Assembly: GCA_003278425.1 (NCBI GenBank)
Contig: QCFE01000004.1
Span: 33,488-97,487 of the forward strand
Direction: 5' to 3'
DNA length: 64,000 nucleotides
Source: Prochlorococcus sp. AG-363-B11
GTDB taxonomy: Bacteria > Cyanobacteriota > Cyanobacteriia > PCC-6307 > Cyanobiaceae
The notes beneath the pieces are model-generated. The model did no database searches. It had not been told where the DNA came from and saw nothing but the letters and a program-made list of their open reading frames with translations. Both the position numbers and the translations under genes were made by a program. Numbering within the stretch: the stretch's first letter is position 1; every line of letters begins with the position of its first letter. This document shows, in pieces, positions 39,087-49,585 of this stretch.

Positions 39087-40382
39087 TTGATTGATCGTTA
39101 CACACTCCCTGAAATGGGAACAATTTGGACTGAGAATGCCAAATTCCAAAGCTGGCTTGAAGTAGAGCTTGCTGCTTGCGAGGCAAATCTCAAACTTGGC
39201 AAGATCCCTCAAAATGCAATGCAAGAGATTCGTGAAAAAGCAACATTTAACTCAAAACGGATTTTGGAAATTGAATCTGAAGTTCGTCATGACGTTATTG
39301 CTTTTCTAACAAATTTAAATGAAAACATTGGAGATTCTGGTCGTTTTATTCACGTTGGGATGACTAGCAGTGATGTTCTAGATACTGGACTTGCTTTGCA
39401 GTTAAAAGCCTCCGCAAAATTATTAATCGACGAAATAAGCAACCTTCAAAATATAATTCGTGAAAAAGCACGTGAGCATAAAGCTACGGTAATGATAGGG
39501 AGGTCACATGCAATCCATGGAGAACCAATTACCTTTGGCTTCAAACTAGCTGGATGGTTAGCAGAAACTAATCGCAATAAGAAAAGACTTGAGCTCCTCG
39601 AAAAAGAAATTTCTGTTGGGCAAATCAGTGGTGCAATGGGAACTTATGCAAACACAGACCCTGAGATTGAAAGGATTACATGTGCTTCTCTGGGTTTAAC
39701 CCCTGATACAGCAAGTACACAAGTCATTTCAAGAGATCGTCATGCAACTTATGTTCAAACACTTGCTTTAGTAGGTTCCTCACTAGACCGTTTTGCTACT
39801 GAAATAAGAAACCTTCAGAGGACTGACGTACTAGAAGTTGAAGAGGGGTTTGCAAAAGGTCAAAAAGGAAGCTCTGCTATGCCTCACAAAAGAAATCCCA
39901 TTAGAAGTGAACGCATTAGTGGTCTTGCAAGAGTTCTACGAAGTTATGTGGTAGCTGCATTAGAAAATGTTTCTCTTTGGCATGAGAGAGATATAAGTCA
40001 TAGCTCTACAGAAAGAATGATGCTTCCAGATATATCCATTACCCTTCACTTTATGTTAAGAGAAATGAGCGAAGTAATTCAAGGGCTAGGAATTTATAAA
40101 AATAATATGACCAAAAACATGAACATCTATGGAGGTGTCGTTTTTAGCCAACGCGTACTCTTAGCTCTTGTAGAGAATGGTATGCAACGTGAAAAAGCTT
40201 ATCAATTGGTGCAGAAGCATGCTCATGAAGCATGGAATACCGAATCAGGAAACTTCCAAGCCAACCTGAATTCAGACAAGTCAATCACCTCAGTTCTATC
40301 TGCAGAGCAACTAAAAAATTGCTTTAGTACAAAAATACATCAAGCAAATTTAGATGTCATTTGGAAGCGCCTAGACATCTAA
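39087..40382 (+). CDS. purB: Adenylosuccinate lyase
   Basis: 431 residues from TTG (begins MIDRYTLPEMG, as in the family). It splits SAICAR and adenylosuccinate in purine synthesis. Family marks: VRHDVIAFL, GMTSSDVLDTGLALQL, GRSHAIHGEPITFGFKLAGW and the signature GSSAMPHKRNP. Complete tetramer-type length. Confidence 0.95.
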   Translation: MIDRYTLPEMGTIWTENAKFQSWLEVELAACEANLKLGKIPQNAMQEIREKATFNSKRILEIESEVRHDVIAFLTNLNENIGDSGRFIHVGMTSSDVLDTGLALQLKASAKLLIDEISNLQNIIREKAREHKATVMIGRSHAIHGEPITFGFKLAGWLAETNRNKKRLELLEKEISVGQISGAMGTYANTDPEIERITCASLGLTPDTASTQVISRDRHATYVQTLALVGSSLDRFATEIRNLQRTDVLEVEEGFAKGQKGSSAMPHKRNPIRSERISGLARVLRSYVVAALENVSLWHERDISHSSTERMMLPDISITLHFMLREMSEVIQGLGIYKNNMTKNMNIYGGVVFSQRVLLALVENGMQREKAYQLVQKHAHEAWNTESGNFQANLNSDKSITSVLSAEQLKNCFSTKIHQANLDVIWKRLDI

Positions 40383-40445
40383 AATATACTCTGCAAACAA
40401 ACGGTTTAGTATGAAGCAACGATAACTGCTATAACATCTAAAAAA

Positions 40446-41840
40446 ATGACTAATTTATCTCGCCTAGAAACTGACAGCATGGGTTCAGTAGAGGTTTCTA
40501 ACATGGCACTCTGGGGGGCTCAAACTCAACGATCTCTCCTAAATTTTGCAATTGGAGACGACAAAATCCCTATCAAACTTATTTATGCTCTAGTTACAAT
40601 TAAAAGATCTGCCGCAATAGTTAATAATCAACTAGGTTTACTTTCAAAGAAAAAAAAAGATTTCATCATTAATGCTTGTTTAGAAATTCTTTCCGGTCTT
40701 CATGATAAACAATTCCCATTGAGTGTTTGGCAAACAGGGAGTGGTACTCAAACAAATATGAATATAAACGAAGTGATTTGTAATATTGCATCATTAGCAA
40801 ATAATGATCCGTTAGGGAGCCATAAGCCATTGCATCCAAATGATGATGTTAATCAATCACAGTCTACAAATGATGTTTTCCCAGCAGCCATACAAATAGC
40901 TGCTGCTCAAGAAATTACCAACCATCTTTTACCTGAACTTAATCGGCTCATTATCACACTGGAAAGAAAAATAACTGAATGGAATGGAATAACTAAAACA
41001 GGAAGGACACACCTCCAAGATGCTGTTCCACTTACTCTCGGGCAAGAAGTATCGGCATGGAAAGAGCAATTAGCAACTGCTAGCAACAGAATACAAAAAA
41101 GCATGGAAGAGCTTTTCCCTCTTCCTTTAGGTGGAACTGCTATAGGAACTGGAATTAATGCACCAAAAGGATTCAGTGAAGAGATTGCTAAATTGATTGC
41201 CACTTCAAGCAAGCTTCCTTTTAGATCAGCTCAAAATAAATTCGCAATAATGGCCAGCCATGATGGTTTAGTACATGCAATGTCCGAATTGAAATTATTA
41301 TCTGTATCACTATTAAAAGTAGTTAATGATCTACGCTTATTATCTTGTGGTCCAAGAGCAGGCTTTGGAGAGTTATGTCTTCCCGCTAATGAACCTGGTA
41401 GTTCGATAATGCCTGGTAAAGTCAACCCTACACAATGTGAAGCAATGGCAATGGTTTGCACTCAAGTAATGGCACTTGATAGTGCCGTCACAATGGCGGG
41501 CAGCGGAGGACATTTACAAATGAATGTCTACAAACCATTGATAGGGTTCAACCTTCTACAAAGCATTAGCCTACTTACTGATGCCTGTAGATGCTCACGT
41601 GTATCGATGATTGAAGGGATACAACCTAACCTTATGAAAATTGAGAATAATCTTCAACAGTCTCTTATGCTTGTAACAAGTTTAACTCCTGAGATTGGCT
41701 ATGAGAAAGCAAGTCAGATTGCTCAATATGCTCATAAGAAAAACATCACCCTAAAAGAAGCAGCTAAAGTATTAGGCTATGTTACTGAGAATGATTTTGA
41801 TCGCATTGTCAATCCGCAACTGATGACTGGCTCAGATTAA
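40446..41840 (+). CDS. fumC: Fumarate hydratase class II
   Basis: 464 residues. Class II signatures: ALWGAQTQRSL, QTGSGTQTNMNINEVI, HPNDDVNQSQSTNDVFP, KTGRTHLQDAVPLTLGQE and PGSSIMPGKVNPTQCEA. It interconverts fumarate and malate. It follows purB, which releases fumarate, by 63 bases, so the neighbours share a metabolite. Confidence 0.95.
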   Translation: MTNLSRLETDSMGSVEVSNMALWGAQTQRSLLNFAIGDDKIPIKLIYALVTIKRSAAIVNNQLGLLSKKKKDFIINACLEILSGLHDKQFPLSVWQTGSGTQTNMNINEVICNIASLANNDPLGSHKPLHPNDDVNQSQSTNDVFPAAIQIAAAQEITNHLLPELNRLIITLERKITEWNGITKTGRTHLQDAVPLTLGQEVSAWKEQLATASNRIQKSMEELFPLPLGGTAIGTGINAPKGFSEEIAKLIATSSKLPFRSAQNKFAIMASHDGLVHAMSELKLLSVSLLKVVNDLRLLSCGPRAGFGELCLPANEPGSSIMPGKVNPTQCEAMAMVCTQVMALDSAVTMAGSGGHLQMNVYKPLIGFNLLQSISLLTDACRCSRVSMIEGIQPNLMKIENNLQQSLMLVTSLTPEIGYEKASQIAQYAHKKNITLKEAAKVLGYVTENDFDRIVNPQLMTGSD

Positions 41841-41857
41841 CTAGGTAGTGACTGTAT

Positions 41858-44635
41858 TCATAAATCTGAGTTAAATGAACGCTCAGTAGCGGGATTACAC
41901 ACCTTTTTATCTTCATGTTGTTCTTTGTATACATCTTCTAATTCTCTAACTGGGAAACGATTCAAAGCATGCAATGCTTTTGTTGCATTAAACTTAAGTT
42001 GCTTACTGATTGCCATGCAATAAGGGATTTGAGCCAAAAGGTCTATAGTACGGCGTATAACTCGCACAACATCTCCCTCATCTAACGACGTATTCGCCAT
42101 TAATTGATCCCAAGATGAGCCATTAGCCCATTCCTCTACCAATCCGATCAATTCAGGTTCACACCAAGCAGGGATATTTAAATTATATCTCTCCTGAATT
42201 CGTAATAGTTCTCGACGAATACTTGATAGATCATTTAAAGCTTCCAAAGATTGAGGAGATGATAAAAATCCAGACCATAAATCAGGGCGATTTACTTCAG
42301 TACTAACAGCCTGCAAAACAGCCGCAAGCTGAGAAGGTTGTAATTCATCTAAATGGCCGCTCATTAAGACAAGGCCTAACCAAAGCTCATTATCCCCCCG
42401 CAACACACCAACTGTTTTACCTATCTCAGTAGAATTAAGTTCGTCAAGGCATCCAAAATATTGAAGAATCTCTAGTAAAGCTAAGAAAGTATCCCAATGA
42501 CGGTTAGCACGGTGATGAATCAAATTCTGACGCTCTCCAATCTCAATTTCTAGATCTTCCATTCGCCTACGATGTTTCTTAAGTTTTTTGCGATCACCCC
42601 ATTGATGTGCTGGCAAACATGCCAATTCTTCTTCTAATGAATTTACAAATTTAGATTGAGAAAGTACTTCTGAAGCGAGGTCATACTGAGGAGTAAGCAT
42701 ATCATGAGCTTGCGAGACCTCTTTAATAGAAGAAGCAAGTAAAGAACTATTAGTGTCACCATGAATAATCTCACCTAGACGACTCATTTCTGGAGCACTT
42801 ACAGATCTAACATCTAGGCAACTTAATTCTGCATGGAGACTTACAACTGATTGGCAAGCTATTAAGGTCCAGGTATTAGAATCAGTCAAACATAGAAGGC
42901 GTGATGAATGACCATGTTGCTGATATTTCGCGACAATCACAGCAGGAGTAACAAGACCTTTAAAGCAAGGAGTTTTAAAACTAATCAATGTTCCAATACT
43001 TGCAAATTGCAGTGCTGACGTAAGTTCATTGACAAGGGTATCTGCTGCTTGTTTCTTGAGAATACGAAGCAAACGTCTCTCTTCTTTTAAACGATTCCTG
43101 CGCTTCTCATAATCTTCAAAATCATTCCATGGGATATCACCAGCTACAGCTTGAAGCTCAGAAAGCTGGGCGCGCAATTGATCAAGCTTTTCTTCTTCGT
43201 CAAAGAAGTCTAAACTCGCCAAATAACAACCGAAACTCCTCTGAACTAATTCCCTTGATTTTTCCAAGTCATAGCGCTGCAAAAGATTCAGAACCATGCC
43301 ATAACTTGGAGTAAATTGACTGACTAAAGGGTTCGCATTACAAGTAGCTAACTGTCCAGCTTCCCTAACACCTTCAAAACGACTTTGTACAGTTACAACA
43401 TGACCTTGTGAATCTAATCCTCGCCGACCTGCTCTACCAGCCATTTGTAAAAATTCACTACCCATTAGTTGCCGATGTCCACTTTCAGTTCTCTTAGACA
43501 AAGCTGAAATAACTGTGCTTCGAGCAGGCATATTTATACCTGCAGCCAAAGTCTCTGTAGCAAAAACGACCTTCACCAAGCCCTGCTGAAATAACTCCTC
43601 TATTAGTTCCTTCCATGCGGGTAGGACTCCAGCATGATGAGATGCAATACCACACCTCAAAGCATCAAGATGTATTCCACTACGCACACCTTCGGAGTTC
43701 TCCTTAATAAACAAACTTAAGCGAGCTTCAATTTTAGCTTGCTCTGCATTAGAAACTAAGCGTAAGGAGCCTAAAAGGTCTTTCACAGCCCTATCACAAC
43801 CACGTCGACTAAAGATAAAATAAATAGCAGGCAGCATCTCCCTATCTGCCATTGATTTAATTACAAAACTAATTGAAGGAGATTCAGGTTGCAATGGCTT
43901 AGAAGAATGCCGCTTTCTCTTCTGTCCCTTAGGAGGTCTCCAAACTTTGCAATTTGAATGCAAGCCTGTTCTAGAATTATTGAGCAGTGGATGCAATCCC
44001 TTCGCACTACAAAAGGAAAAATTCAAAGGTACAGGTCTAAAATCACTAAAAATTAATTCTGTGGGGCCATGAACTTTCTGAATCCAATCTGTTAATTGAC
44101 CTGCATTAGCAATAGTTGCTGAAAGTGCTACTAGTTGTACAGTTGAAGGGCAATGGATTATCGACTCTTCCCAAACCGTACCACGTTGAGAATCATTCAT
44201 ATAATGACACTCGTCTAAGACAACCGCTTCTACATCAGAAAGGGGATCATCATGGTCATCTACTTCAGTATAAAGCATATTTCGGAAGATTTCTGTAGTC
44301 ATAACAGTTATCGGAGCTCCTCTATTCACACTCAAATCCCCTGTAAGAAGGCCTACATTTTTATATCCAAATTGATTGCGAAAATCACGGAGTTTTTGAT
44401 TCGAAAGCGCTTTAAGAGGAGTTGTATACAAAACCTTTTGTCCATGTGAGATCGCCCTATAAATCGCATATTCACCAATCATCGTCTTCCCAGACCCCGT
44501 GGGGGCACTAACCACAACTGAATGTCCCTGATTAAGAGCATCTATAGCTTCAAGCTGAAAAGTGTCCAGCCGAAATGGGAAAATATTCCCTAGGTCTAAG
44601 TTCCCTTCCACAAAGTCAGAAGCAGTTTTGCTCAT
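41858..44635 (-). CDS. Ski2-like superfamily II RNA helicase
   Basis: 925 residues. Helicase core: SVVVSAPTGSGKTMIGEYAI (motif I, near 37-56), TTPLKALSNQK (Ia), VVLDECHYMND (II, DECH box), LVALSATIAN (III), and later FATETLAAGINMPAR and QMAGRAGRRGLD (V/VI). The C-terminal part (RKKLKKHRRRMEDLEIEIGE, and a DSHCT-type helical domain to 900) matches the Mtr4/Ski2 kind of RNA-processing helicase common in cyanobacteria. Role inferred: RNA unwinding in decay or rRNA maturation. Confidence 0.88.
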   Translation of the reverse strand: MSKTASDFVEGNLDLGNIFPFRLDTFQLEAIDALNQGHSVVVSAPTGSGKTMIGEYAIYRAISHGQKVLYTTPLKALSNQKLRDFRNQFGYKNVGLLTGDLSVNRGAPITVMTTEIFRNMLYTEVDDHDDPLSDVEAVVLDECHYMNDSQRGTVWEESIIHCPSTVQLVALSATIANAGQLTDWIQKVHGPTELIFSDFRPVPLNFSFCSAKGLHPLLNNSRTGLHSNCKVWRPPKGQKRKRHSSKPLQPESPSISFVIKSMADREMLPAIYFIFSRRGCDRAVKDLLGSLRLVSNAEQAKIEARLSLFIKENSEGVRSGIHLDALRCGIASHHAGVLPAWKELIEELFQQGLVKVVFATETLAAGINMPARSTVISALSKRTESGHRQLMGSEFLQMAGRAGRRGLDSQGHVVTVQSRFEGVREAGQLATCNANPLVSQFTPSYGMVLNLLQRYDLEKSRELVQRSFGCYLASLDFFDEEEKLDQLRAQLSELQAVAGDIPWNDFEDYEKRRNRLKEERRLLRILKKQAADTLVNELTSALQFASIGTLISFKTPCFKGLVTPAVIVAKYQQHGHSSRLLCLTDSNTWTLIACQSVVSLHAELSCLDVRSVSAPEMSRLGEIIHGDTNSSLLASSIKEVSQAHDMLTPQYDLASEVLSQSKFVNSLEEELACLPAHQWGDRKKLKKHRRRMEDLEIEIGERQNLIHHRANRHWDTFLALLEILQYFGCLDELNSTEIGKTVGVLRGDNELWLGLVLMSGHLDELQPSQLAAVLQAVSTEVNRPDLWSGFLSSPQSLEALNDLSSIRRELLRIQERYNLNIPAWCEPELIGLVEEWANGSSWDQLMANTSLDEGDVVRVIRRTIDLLAQIPYCMAISKQLKFNATKALHALNRFPVRELEDVYKEQHEDKKVCNPATERSFNSDL

Positions 44636-44768
44636 CTCCAGTTCATCACACTAATCCTAATCAGAGAATCTACTTCCCCCATCTAATAATTCCATCTCAA
44701 GAAAGTTATGCAAATTCAAAATATCAAAGAATCTCATTTACCACTACTGGCCGCATCAAACTAGATAC

Positions 44769-45914
44769 ATGAAAAAACTTCCAAACTCAAGACTACGAAA
44801 AATCAGGACCTGGGAACCAGGTGAAAAAACTTTTCAATTAATTGGTTCCGGAAAAAATAATGAGTCAATCTCATTAATTGATCTTGCTAGTAATGATTAC
44901 CTTGGTCTTAGTCAAGACCCCAGGCTCATTGAAGCAGCACATAAAACAATGATCTCTGAAGGATTAGGAGCTGGAGGATCCAGGCTTGTCACAGGAACTA
45001 GGCCCATACATATAAAACTAGAAGAAGAACTCAGTAAATGGCTTGGTCTAGAAAGGGTTCTCCTTTTCCCAAGTGGGTTTCAAGCAAACTTGGCTGCAGT
45101 TTCTGCTTTAGCAAATCGCAAAACACTTGTTATCGCTGACAAATTCATACATCATTCTCTCTTAATGGGAATTAAAGCAAGTGGTGCAAAGGTTAAGCGT
45201 TTTGCGCACAACAACATGGATGATCTTGAAAAACTTCTCCAAAAGTGTGAACTTAACAAGCAAACTCAGCCTCCCCTCGTTATAACTGAAAGTCTTTTTA
45301 GCATGGAAGGAACTAGTCCAGACATCAGGGAAATAGCTCTTCTATGTGAAAACTATCAAGCAAGACTTCTAGTTGACGAAGCGCATTCTTTAGGTGTTCT
45401 GGGAAATCAAGGGCGCGGCTTGTGCCACGGAATTTCAAAAGGGATAACCATGATCAGTGGAACCTTTGGGAAAGCATTTGGCAGCGGCGGTGCATTCTTA
45501 GCGACTAATAACACTGTTGGCGAACATCTTCTTCAAACAAGTGGTGCTTTTCGGTATACAACTGCTCTGGCGCCACCATTAGCCTCAGCAGCTTTGGAAG
45601 CATTAAGGCTGTTAAAAGCGAACCCTAACAAGGGTAAAAGGCTTCAAGAAGAAGCCATGGTTTGGAGATCAGAGCTTGCCAATCAAGGATGGAATTGCCC
45701 AAAGGGGATTGGTCCAATTATTTCTCTTGAGATTGGTACTGATGAAGGGTCCTTGAAGAAGCAATATGAACTTGAAGAACATGGTCTTTTAACTATTGCA
45801 ATACGTCCACCTACTGTTCCAGAGGGAACTTCTCGTCTGAGAGTTATCGTCAGAAGCAATTTACCTACAAACACCTTAAAAAAACTCTTGTTTCACCTTG
45901 GAGAAAAGCAATGA
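44769..45914 (+). CDS. bioF: 8-amino-7-oxononanoate synthase
   Basis: 381 residues. PLP-enzyme of biotin synthesis that joins pimeloyl-ACP and alanine. DLASNDYLGLSQDPRLIEAA, GLGAGGSRLVTGTRPIHIKL, LLVDEAHSLGVLG and the PLP lysine in SGTFGKAFGSGGAF (Lys235) are typical. First gene of bioF-bioK-bioC-bioD, with ATGA overlaps throughout. Divergent from the helicase gene by 133 bases. Confidence 0.93.
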   Translation: MKKLPNSRLRKIRTWEPGEKTFQLIGSGKNNESISLIDLASNDYLGLSQDPRLIEAAHKTMISEGLGAGGSRLVTGTRPIHIKLEEELSKWLGLERVLLFPSGFQANLAAVSALANRKTLVIADKFIHHSLLMGIKASGAKVKRFAHNNMDDLEKLLQKCELNKQTQPPLVITESLFSMEGTSPDIREIALLCENYQARLLVDEAHSLGVLGNQGRGLCHGISKGITMISGTFGKAFGSGGAFLATNNTVGEHLLQTSGAFRYTTALAPPLASAALEALRLLKANPNKGKRLQEEAMVWRSELANQGWNCPKGIGPIISLEIGTDEGSLKKQYELEEHGLLTIAIRPPTVPEGTSRLRVIVRSNLPTNTLKKLLFHLGEKQ

Positions 45915-46627
45915 AACAAGCAATCTCAATGCATGGATGGTGTTGCGATAGCACCTTTTGGAAAACCTGGGAAAATTACTTTAAAAGCTATGGTTGGCTC
46001 TGGGAAAATGTTGAGAGAGGTTATGGAAATTTCGAAGCTTCAAACCCTATATGGAGAAATAGTAAGGAGCAAAGTGTGAGCCACAAAAAAGTTATTTTTT
46101 GTCATTCACTTGGGATACATTTAGTCCCTTGTAGAATTCTTAAAGAAGCATCAGATATTATTTTACTAAACTGTTTTAGTCGTTTTATTCCAAATGATCG
46201 AAGTAGTAGAGCCATAAGAACAGGTTTAATCGGCATGAAAAAACATTTAGGAAGATCAACAGAGTTCACAATGCTTTCCAAGTTTTTACAAAAAGCAAAT
46301 GCACCTTATAAGATTACTGATTGTATGCAAGGACCTCTGTCTCAAGGGATTTCAGATATAGGCAGAAAGCGACTGATGGAAGACCTTAATCTTCTAATCA
46401 ATAGTCATAAATTACCTAATTCGCTATCCCATAAAGCACGAGTTCTCGTAATACAAGGTAAGGAAGATAAAATAGTTAGTTCTTTAACAAATCACCAGCT
46501 CATCTCAGATCTAAGAATTCACCTGGATCACCCACCAACTCAATGGTGCCTTCAAGGTGAAGGTCATATCATCTTCAAACCAGACATCATTCAAAAAGTT
46601 AGCGAATGGTTAGAATTAACTAAATGA
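45911..46627 (+). CDS. bioK: Pimeloyl-ACP methyl ester esterase, BioK type
   Basis: 238 residues, alpha/beta-hydrolase. Ser66 in VIFCHSLGIH, Asp186 in IQGKEDKIV and His219 in GEGHIIF look like the catalytic triad; the nucleophile elbow is C-H-S-L-G instead of G-x-S-x-G. Position between bioF and bioC, and the picocyanobacterial context, fit BioK, which replaces BioH of E. coli and releases pimeloyl-ACP from its methyl ester. The BioK call rests on context and general likeness. Confidence 0.8.
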   Translation: MKQAISMHGWCCDSTFWKTWENYFKSYGWLWENVERGYGNFEASNPIWRNSKEQSVSHKKVIFCHSLGIHLVPCRILKEASDIILLNCFSRFIPNDRSSRAIRTGLIGMKKHLGRSTEFTMLSKFLQKANAPYKITDCMQGPLSQGISDIGRKRLMEDLNLLINSHKLPNSLSHKARVLVIQGKEDKIVSSLTNHQLISDLRIHLDHPPTQWCLQGEGHIIFKPDIIQKVSEWLELTK

Positions 46628-47379
46628 AAACAAACTGGCAAAATCTTATAATAAAAAACTTTGACGAGGCTTCCTTTAGATACAACAAGGGAGCAACCTT
46701 GCAAATACCAATTGCAAAATTGCTTGCATTAGAGTGCTCACGCAGAAATATCCCTAATGGACTTTGGGTTGATCTAGGTTCCGGGACAGGGTTCCTTGCC
46801 AATGAACTTGAAAGACTTAACCAAAATCAAACTGTTACCAGAATAGACAGCTCTGCAAAGATGCTTGAACACCATCCATCTGATAGTGAAACAATCCTTT
46901 TTGATTTGAACTCAGGTCTACCTGAATGGATAGCCCCTCCCCAATTGATTGCCTCTAGCTTTGTACTCCATTGGTTAAATAAACCTGAGGAAAGACTAAA
47001 AGAATGGTTTACAGCATTAGCACCTGGAGGGTGGCTTGCTATAGCAATTCCAGTAGAGGGAAGTTTCCCTGAATGGCATAAAGCGGCAAACAAAGCAGAT
47101 GCACCATGTACTGCCATGTCATTTCCCTCTAAAGATTCGATACTGGGGGTAATCAAAGGCGAAAATATACAATTCCAAAAAATTGAAATTTTTACGCAAG
47201 AAAGTCACAGTGTTACTTCTCTTTTAAAAACATTCGTTCAGATAGGTGGCCACAGTAGTCCTAGACCATCACTTACACTTACTGAATGGAGAAAACTAGA
47301 AAAAGCATGGGAAATTTCTCATAAAAGTAATTTGTATAAAATGACTTGGTTTATTCAAATACTTATAGTTCAAAAATGA
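46624..47379 (+). CDS. bioC: Malonyl-ACP O-methyltransferase
   Basis: 251 residues. SAM-binding motif WVDLGSGTGFLANELER (near 49-65) and the late FVLHWLNKPEERLKEWFTAL are typical of BioC, which methylates malonyl-ACP to start pimelate synthesis through the fatty acid cycle. Start overlaps the bioK stop by ATGA. Confidence 0.88.
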   Translation: MKTNWQNLIIKNFDEASFRYNKGATLQIPIAKLLALECSRRNIPNGLWVDLGSGTGFLANELERLNQNQTVTRIDSSAKMLEHHPSDSETILFDLNSGLPEWIAPPQLIASSFVLHWLNKPEERLKEWFTALAPGGWLAIAIPVEGSFPEWHKAANKADAPCTAMSFPSKDSILGVIKGENIQFQKIEIFTQESHSVTSLLKTFVQIGGHSSPRPSLTLTEWRKLEKAWEISHKSNLYKMTWFIQILIVQK

Positions 47380-48032
47380 ATTTGCAATCTTTAAAGTTAA
47401 TTGTATGTGGAACAGATACCGATGTTGGTAAGACTATTATCAGTGCTTTGCTAGTACAAGGATTAGAAGCATTTTATTGGAAGCCTATTCAAAGCGGTTT
47501 TGAAGATGGTGGGGATGCACATACAGTCCAGAAACTTATCAATCTCCCCAAAGCGAGAATCCTTCCTGAGCGATACAAATTCAAGGCAGCTGTATCGCCA
47601 CACTGGGCAGCTGAGCAGGAAGATCAATTGATTAATTCTCAGAATCTCAAACTGCCTATTGGCAAGCAACCTCTGATAATTGAGACAGCTGGGGGTGTAA
47701 TGGTTCCCTTGACGAGACAATATCTGCAGATTGATCAATTAAAAAAATGGATGTTACCTATTATCCTGGTAGCAAGAAGTGGATTAGGTACTCTTAACCA
47801 TACACTTCTAACTATTGAAGCTTTAAAAAAAAGAAACATTCCAATAATAGGAATCATATTGAATGGTCCATTACATCCAGACAACCCCAAAACCCTCGAA
47901 GAAATAGGAGGGATAGCTGTACTAGCTCAATTACCTCTATTAAAGCAAGTTTCTTCTGAGGTCCTCGCTAAACAATGGAAAAAGCAAAAAGTTTGCGAAA
48001 GGATAACAAAGCAAATCAAAGAATCTTTATAA
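47376..48032 (+). CDS. bioD: Dethiobiotin synthetase
   Basis: 218 residues from ATG 47376, which overlaps the bioC stop as ATGA; an in-frame ATG ten codons earlier lies inside bioC and is less likely. P-loop CGTDTDVGKTIISALL, KPIQSGFEDGGDAHTV and IETAGGVMVPLTR are BioD marks. It closes the ureido ring of biotin. A 221-base gap without other features separates it from bioA. Confidence 0.92.
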   Translation: MNLQSLKLIVCGTDTDVGKTIISALLVQGLEAFYWKPIQSGFEDGGDAHTVQKLINLPKARILPERYKFKAAVSPHWAAEQEDQLINSQNLKLPIGKQPLIIETAGGVMVPLTRQYLQIDQLKKWMLPIILVARSGLGTLNHTLLTIEALKKRNIPIIGIILNGPLHPDNPKTLEEIGGIAVLAQLPLLKQVSSEVLAKQWKKQKVCERITKQIKESL

Positions 48033-48253
48033 TTTATCAACACCCAATCATTTGAAAAAGTATTTCATTAAACGTATATTTGTTAGAGCTTAGTTAATAC
48101 TGTCAGCAAGGTTGAAGCACTTTTTAGTTGCCATAAACAATTAATCTAGTCATAAAGTTAAAAGGATGAATAGAATTTAATAAATCACTTTAAAAATCGA
48201 ACCAATTAAAATCTTTTATTTAGATATCAAAGGTTAATTGCTTTCTCCTTAAC

Positions 48254-49585
48254 ATGAACCAATCCAGTCCAAGAACAATAACGAATTCATTCGCTGGACA
48301 GTGGCATCCAAACCTCTGGCCTCCATTTACTCAAATAACATCCTCCAAGCCACCCAAAAGAGTCCTAAGTGGTAACGGAGCTATGCTTATCAGGGATGAT
48401 GGCACATCTATTATTGATGCAATAAGTAGCTGGTGGGTAACTCTTCATGGTCATGGGGATAGATACATTGCAGAGGCCATTTATCATCAAGCCCTAGAAT
48501 TAGAGCAAGTAATCTTCGCTGATTTCACACATCCACAAGCAGAGCAATTAGCTCACAGACTGAGTAAGGCAACTGGCCTAGAACGACTATTTTTTTCGGA
48601 TAATGGTTCAACTGCTGTAGAAGTAGCTATAAAGCTTGCTCTCCAATGGTGGCATAACCAAGGAGAAGAAAGACAACACATCATTGCATTTGATGGTGCC
48701 TACCATGGAGATACTTTTGGAGCGATGTCAGTAGGGGAGAGAAACCTTTTTAACAAGCCATTTGAAAAGTTACTTTTTCCAGTAAGCAGAGTCCCCTGGC
48801 CATCAACATGGTGGAATGATCCCAACATAGATGAGCGTGAAAAGCAAGCAATTAAAGAGCTTGAATTCCTCCTTGAGGTTCCAACGGCAGCAGTAATTCT
48901 TGAACCACTCGTGCAAGGAGCTGGTGGCATGGCAATGGTGAGGCCAGAGTTCTTAGAAAAAGTTGAGAAGATTGTTCATCAATCAAAAACATTACTTATT
49001 GCTGATGAAGTCATGGTGGGCTTTGGGCGAACCGGCTCTCTTTTTGCATCTCAGCGCGCGAAACTCTCACCAGACCTTATGTGCCTTTCAAAAGGACTGA
49101 CTGGTGGTTTCCTGCCAATGGGTATTACTATGGCAAGTCAGAAAATATTTGATGCTTTTCTTGATTCAAACCCCGAAAAAACTTTTTGGCATGGCCATAG
49201 CTTTACAGCCAATCCACTAGGTTGCGCTGCAGCCAATGCAAGCTTAGATTTATTGGAAAAAAATCCAAATTCATACCTCAACTTTGAATCCAGACATCTC
49301 ACTCATCTTAAACAACTTGCCATCCACCCAAAAGTTAAAAAAGTAAGACTAGCTGGTACCATCGCTGCCTTTGAATTAGACACAAATGAAAAAGATGGTT
49401 ATCTAAATACCACTGGCAAAGCTATGAAAACATATGCATTAGATCACAATGTTTTCATCCGGCCACTCGGGAATGTGATATATCTCTTACCACCACTATG
49501 TATTACCGATAAGCAATTAAAGCATTGCTACAAAACTCTTCATGATGGCTTGGATGAAATTAATAGTTCACGGGCCATGCTTTAA
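48254..49585 (+). CDS. bioA: Adenosylmethionine-8-amino-7-oxononanoate aminotransferase
   Basis: 443 residues. Class III aminotransferase with ISSWWVTLHGHGDRYIAEAI, FFSDNGSTAVEVAIKLALQW, AFDGAYHGDTFGAMSVG, LLIADEVMVGFGRTG and the PLP lysine in CLSKGLTGGFLPM. It uses SAM as amino donor. It follows the bioF-K-C-D run but with its own leader. bioB is not present in the window. Confidence 0.94.
   Translation: MNQSSPRTITNSFAGQWHPNLWPPFTQITSSKPPKRVLSGNGAMLIRDDGTSIIDAISSWWVTLHGHGDRYIAEAIYHQALELEQVIFADFTHPQAEQLAHRLSKATGLERLFFSDNGSTAVEVAIKLALQWWHNQGEERQHIIAFDGAYHGDTFGAMSVGERNLFNKPFEKLLFPVSRVPWPSTWWNDPNIDEREKQAIKELEFLLEVPTAAVILEPLVQGAGGMAMVRPEFLEKVEKIVHQSKTLLIADEVMVGFGRTGSLFASQRAKLSPDLMCLSKGLTGGFLPMGITMASQKIFDAFLDSNPEKTFWHGHSFTANPLGCAAANASLDLLEKNPNSYLNFESRHLTHLKQLAIHPKVKKVRLAGTIAAFELDTNEKDGYLNTTGKAMKTYALDHNVFIRPLGNVIYLLPPLCITDKQLKHCYKTLHDGLDEINSSRAML

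Noticed and set aside
40907-41212. Minus-strand open frame opposite fumC
   Set aside because: Shadow of the conserved class II fumarase.
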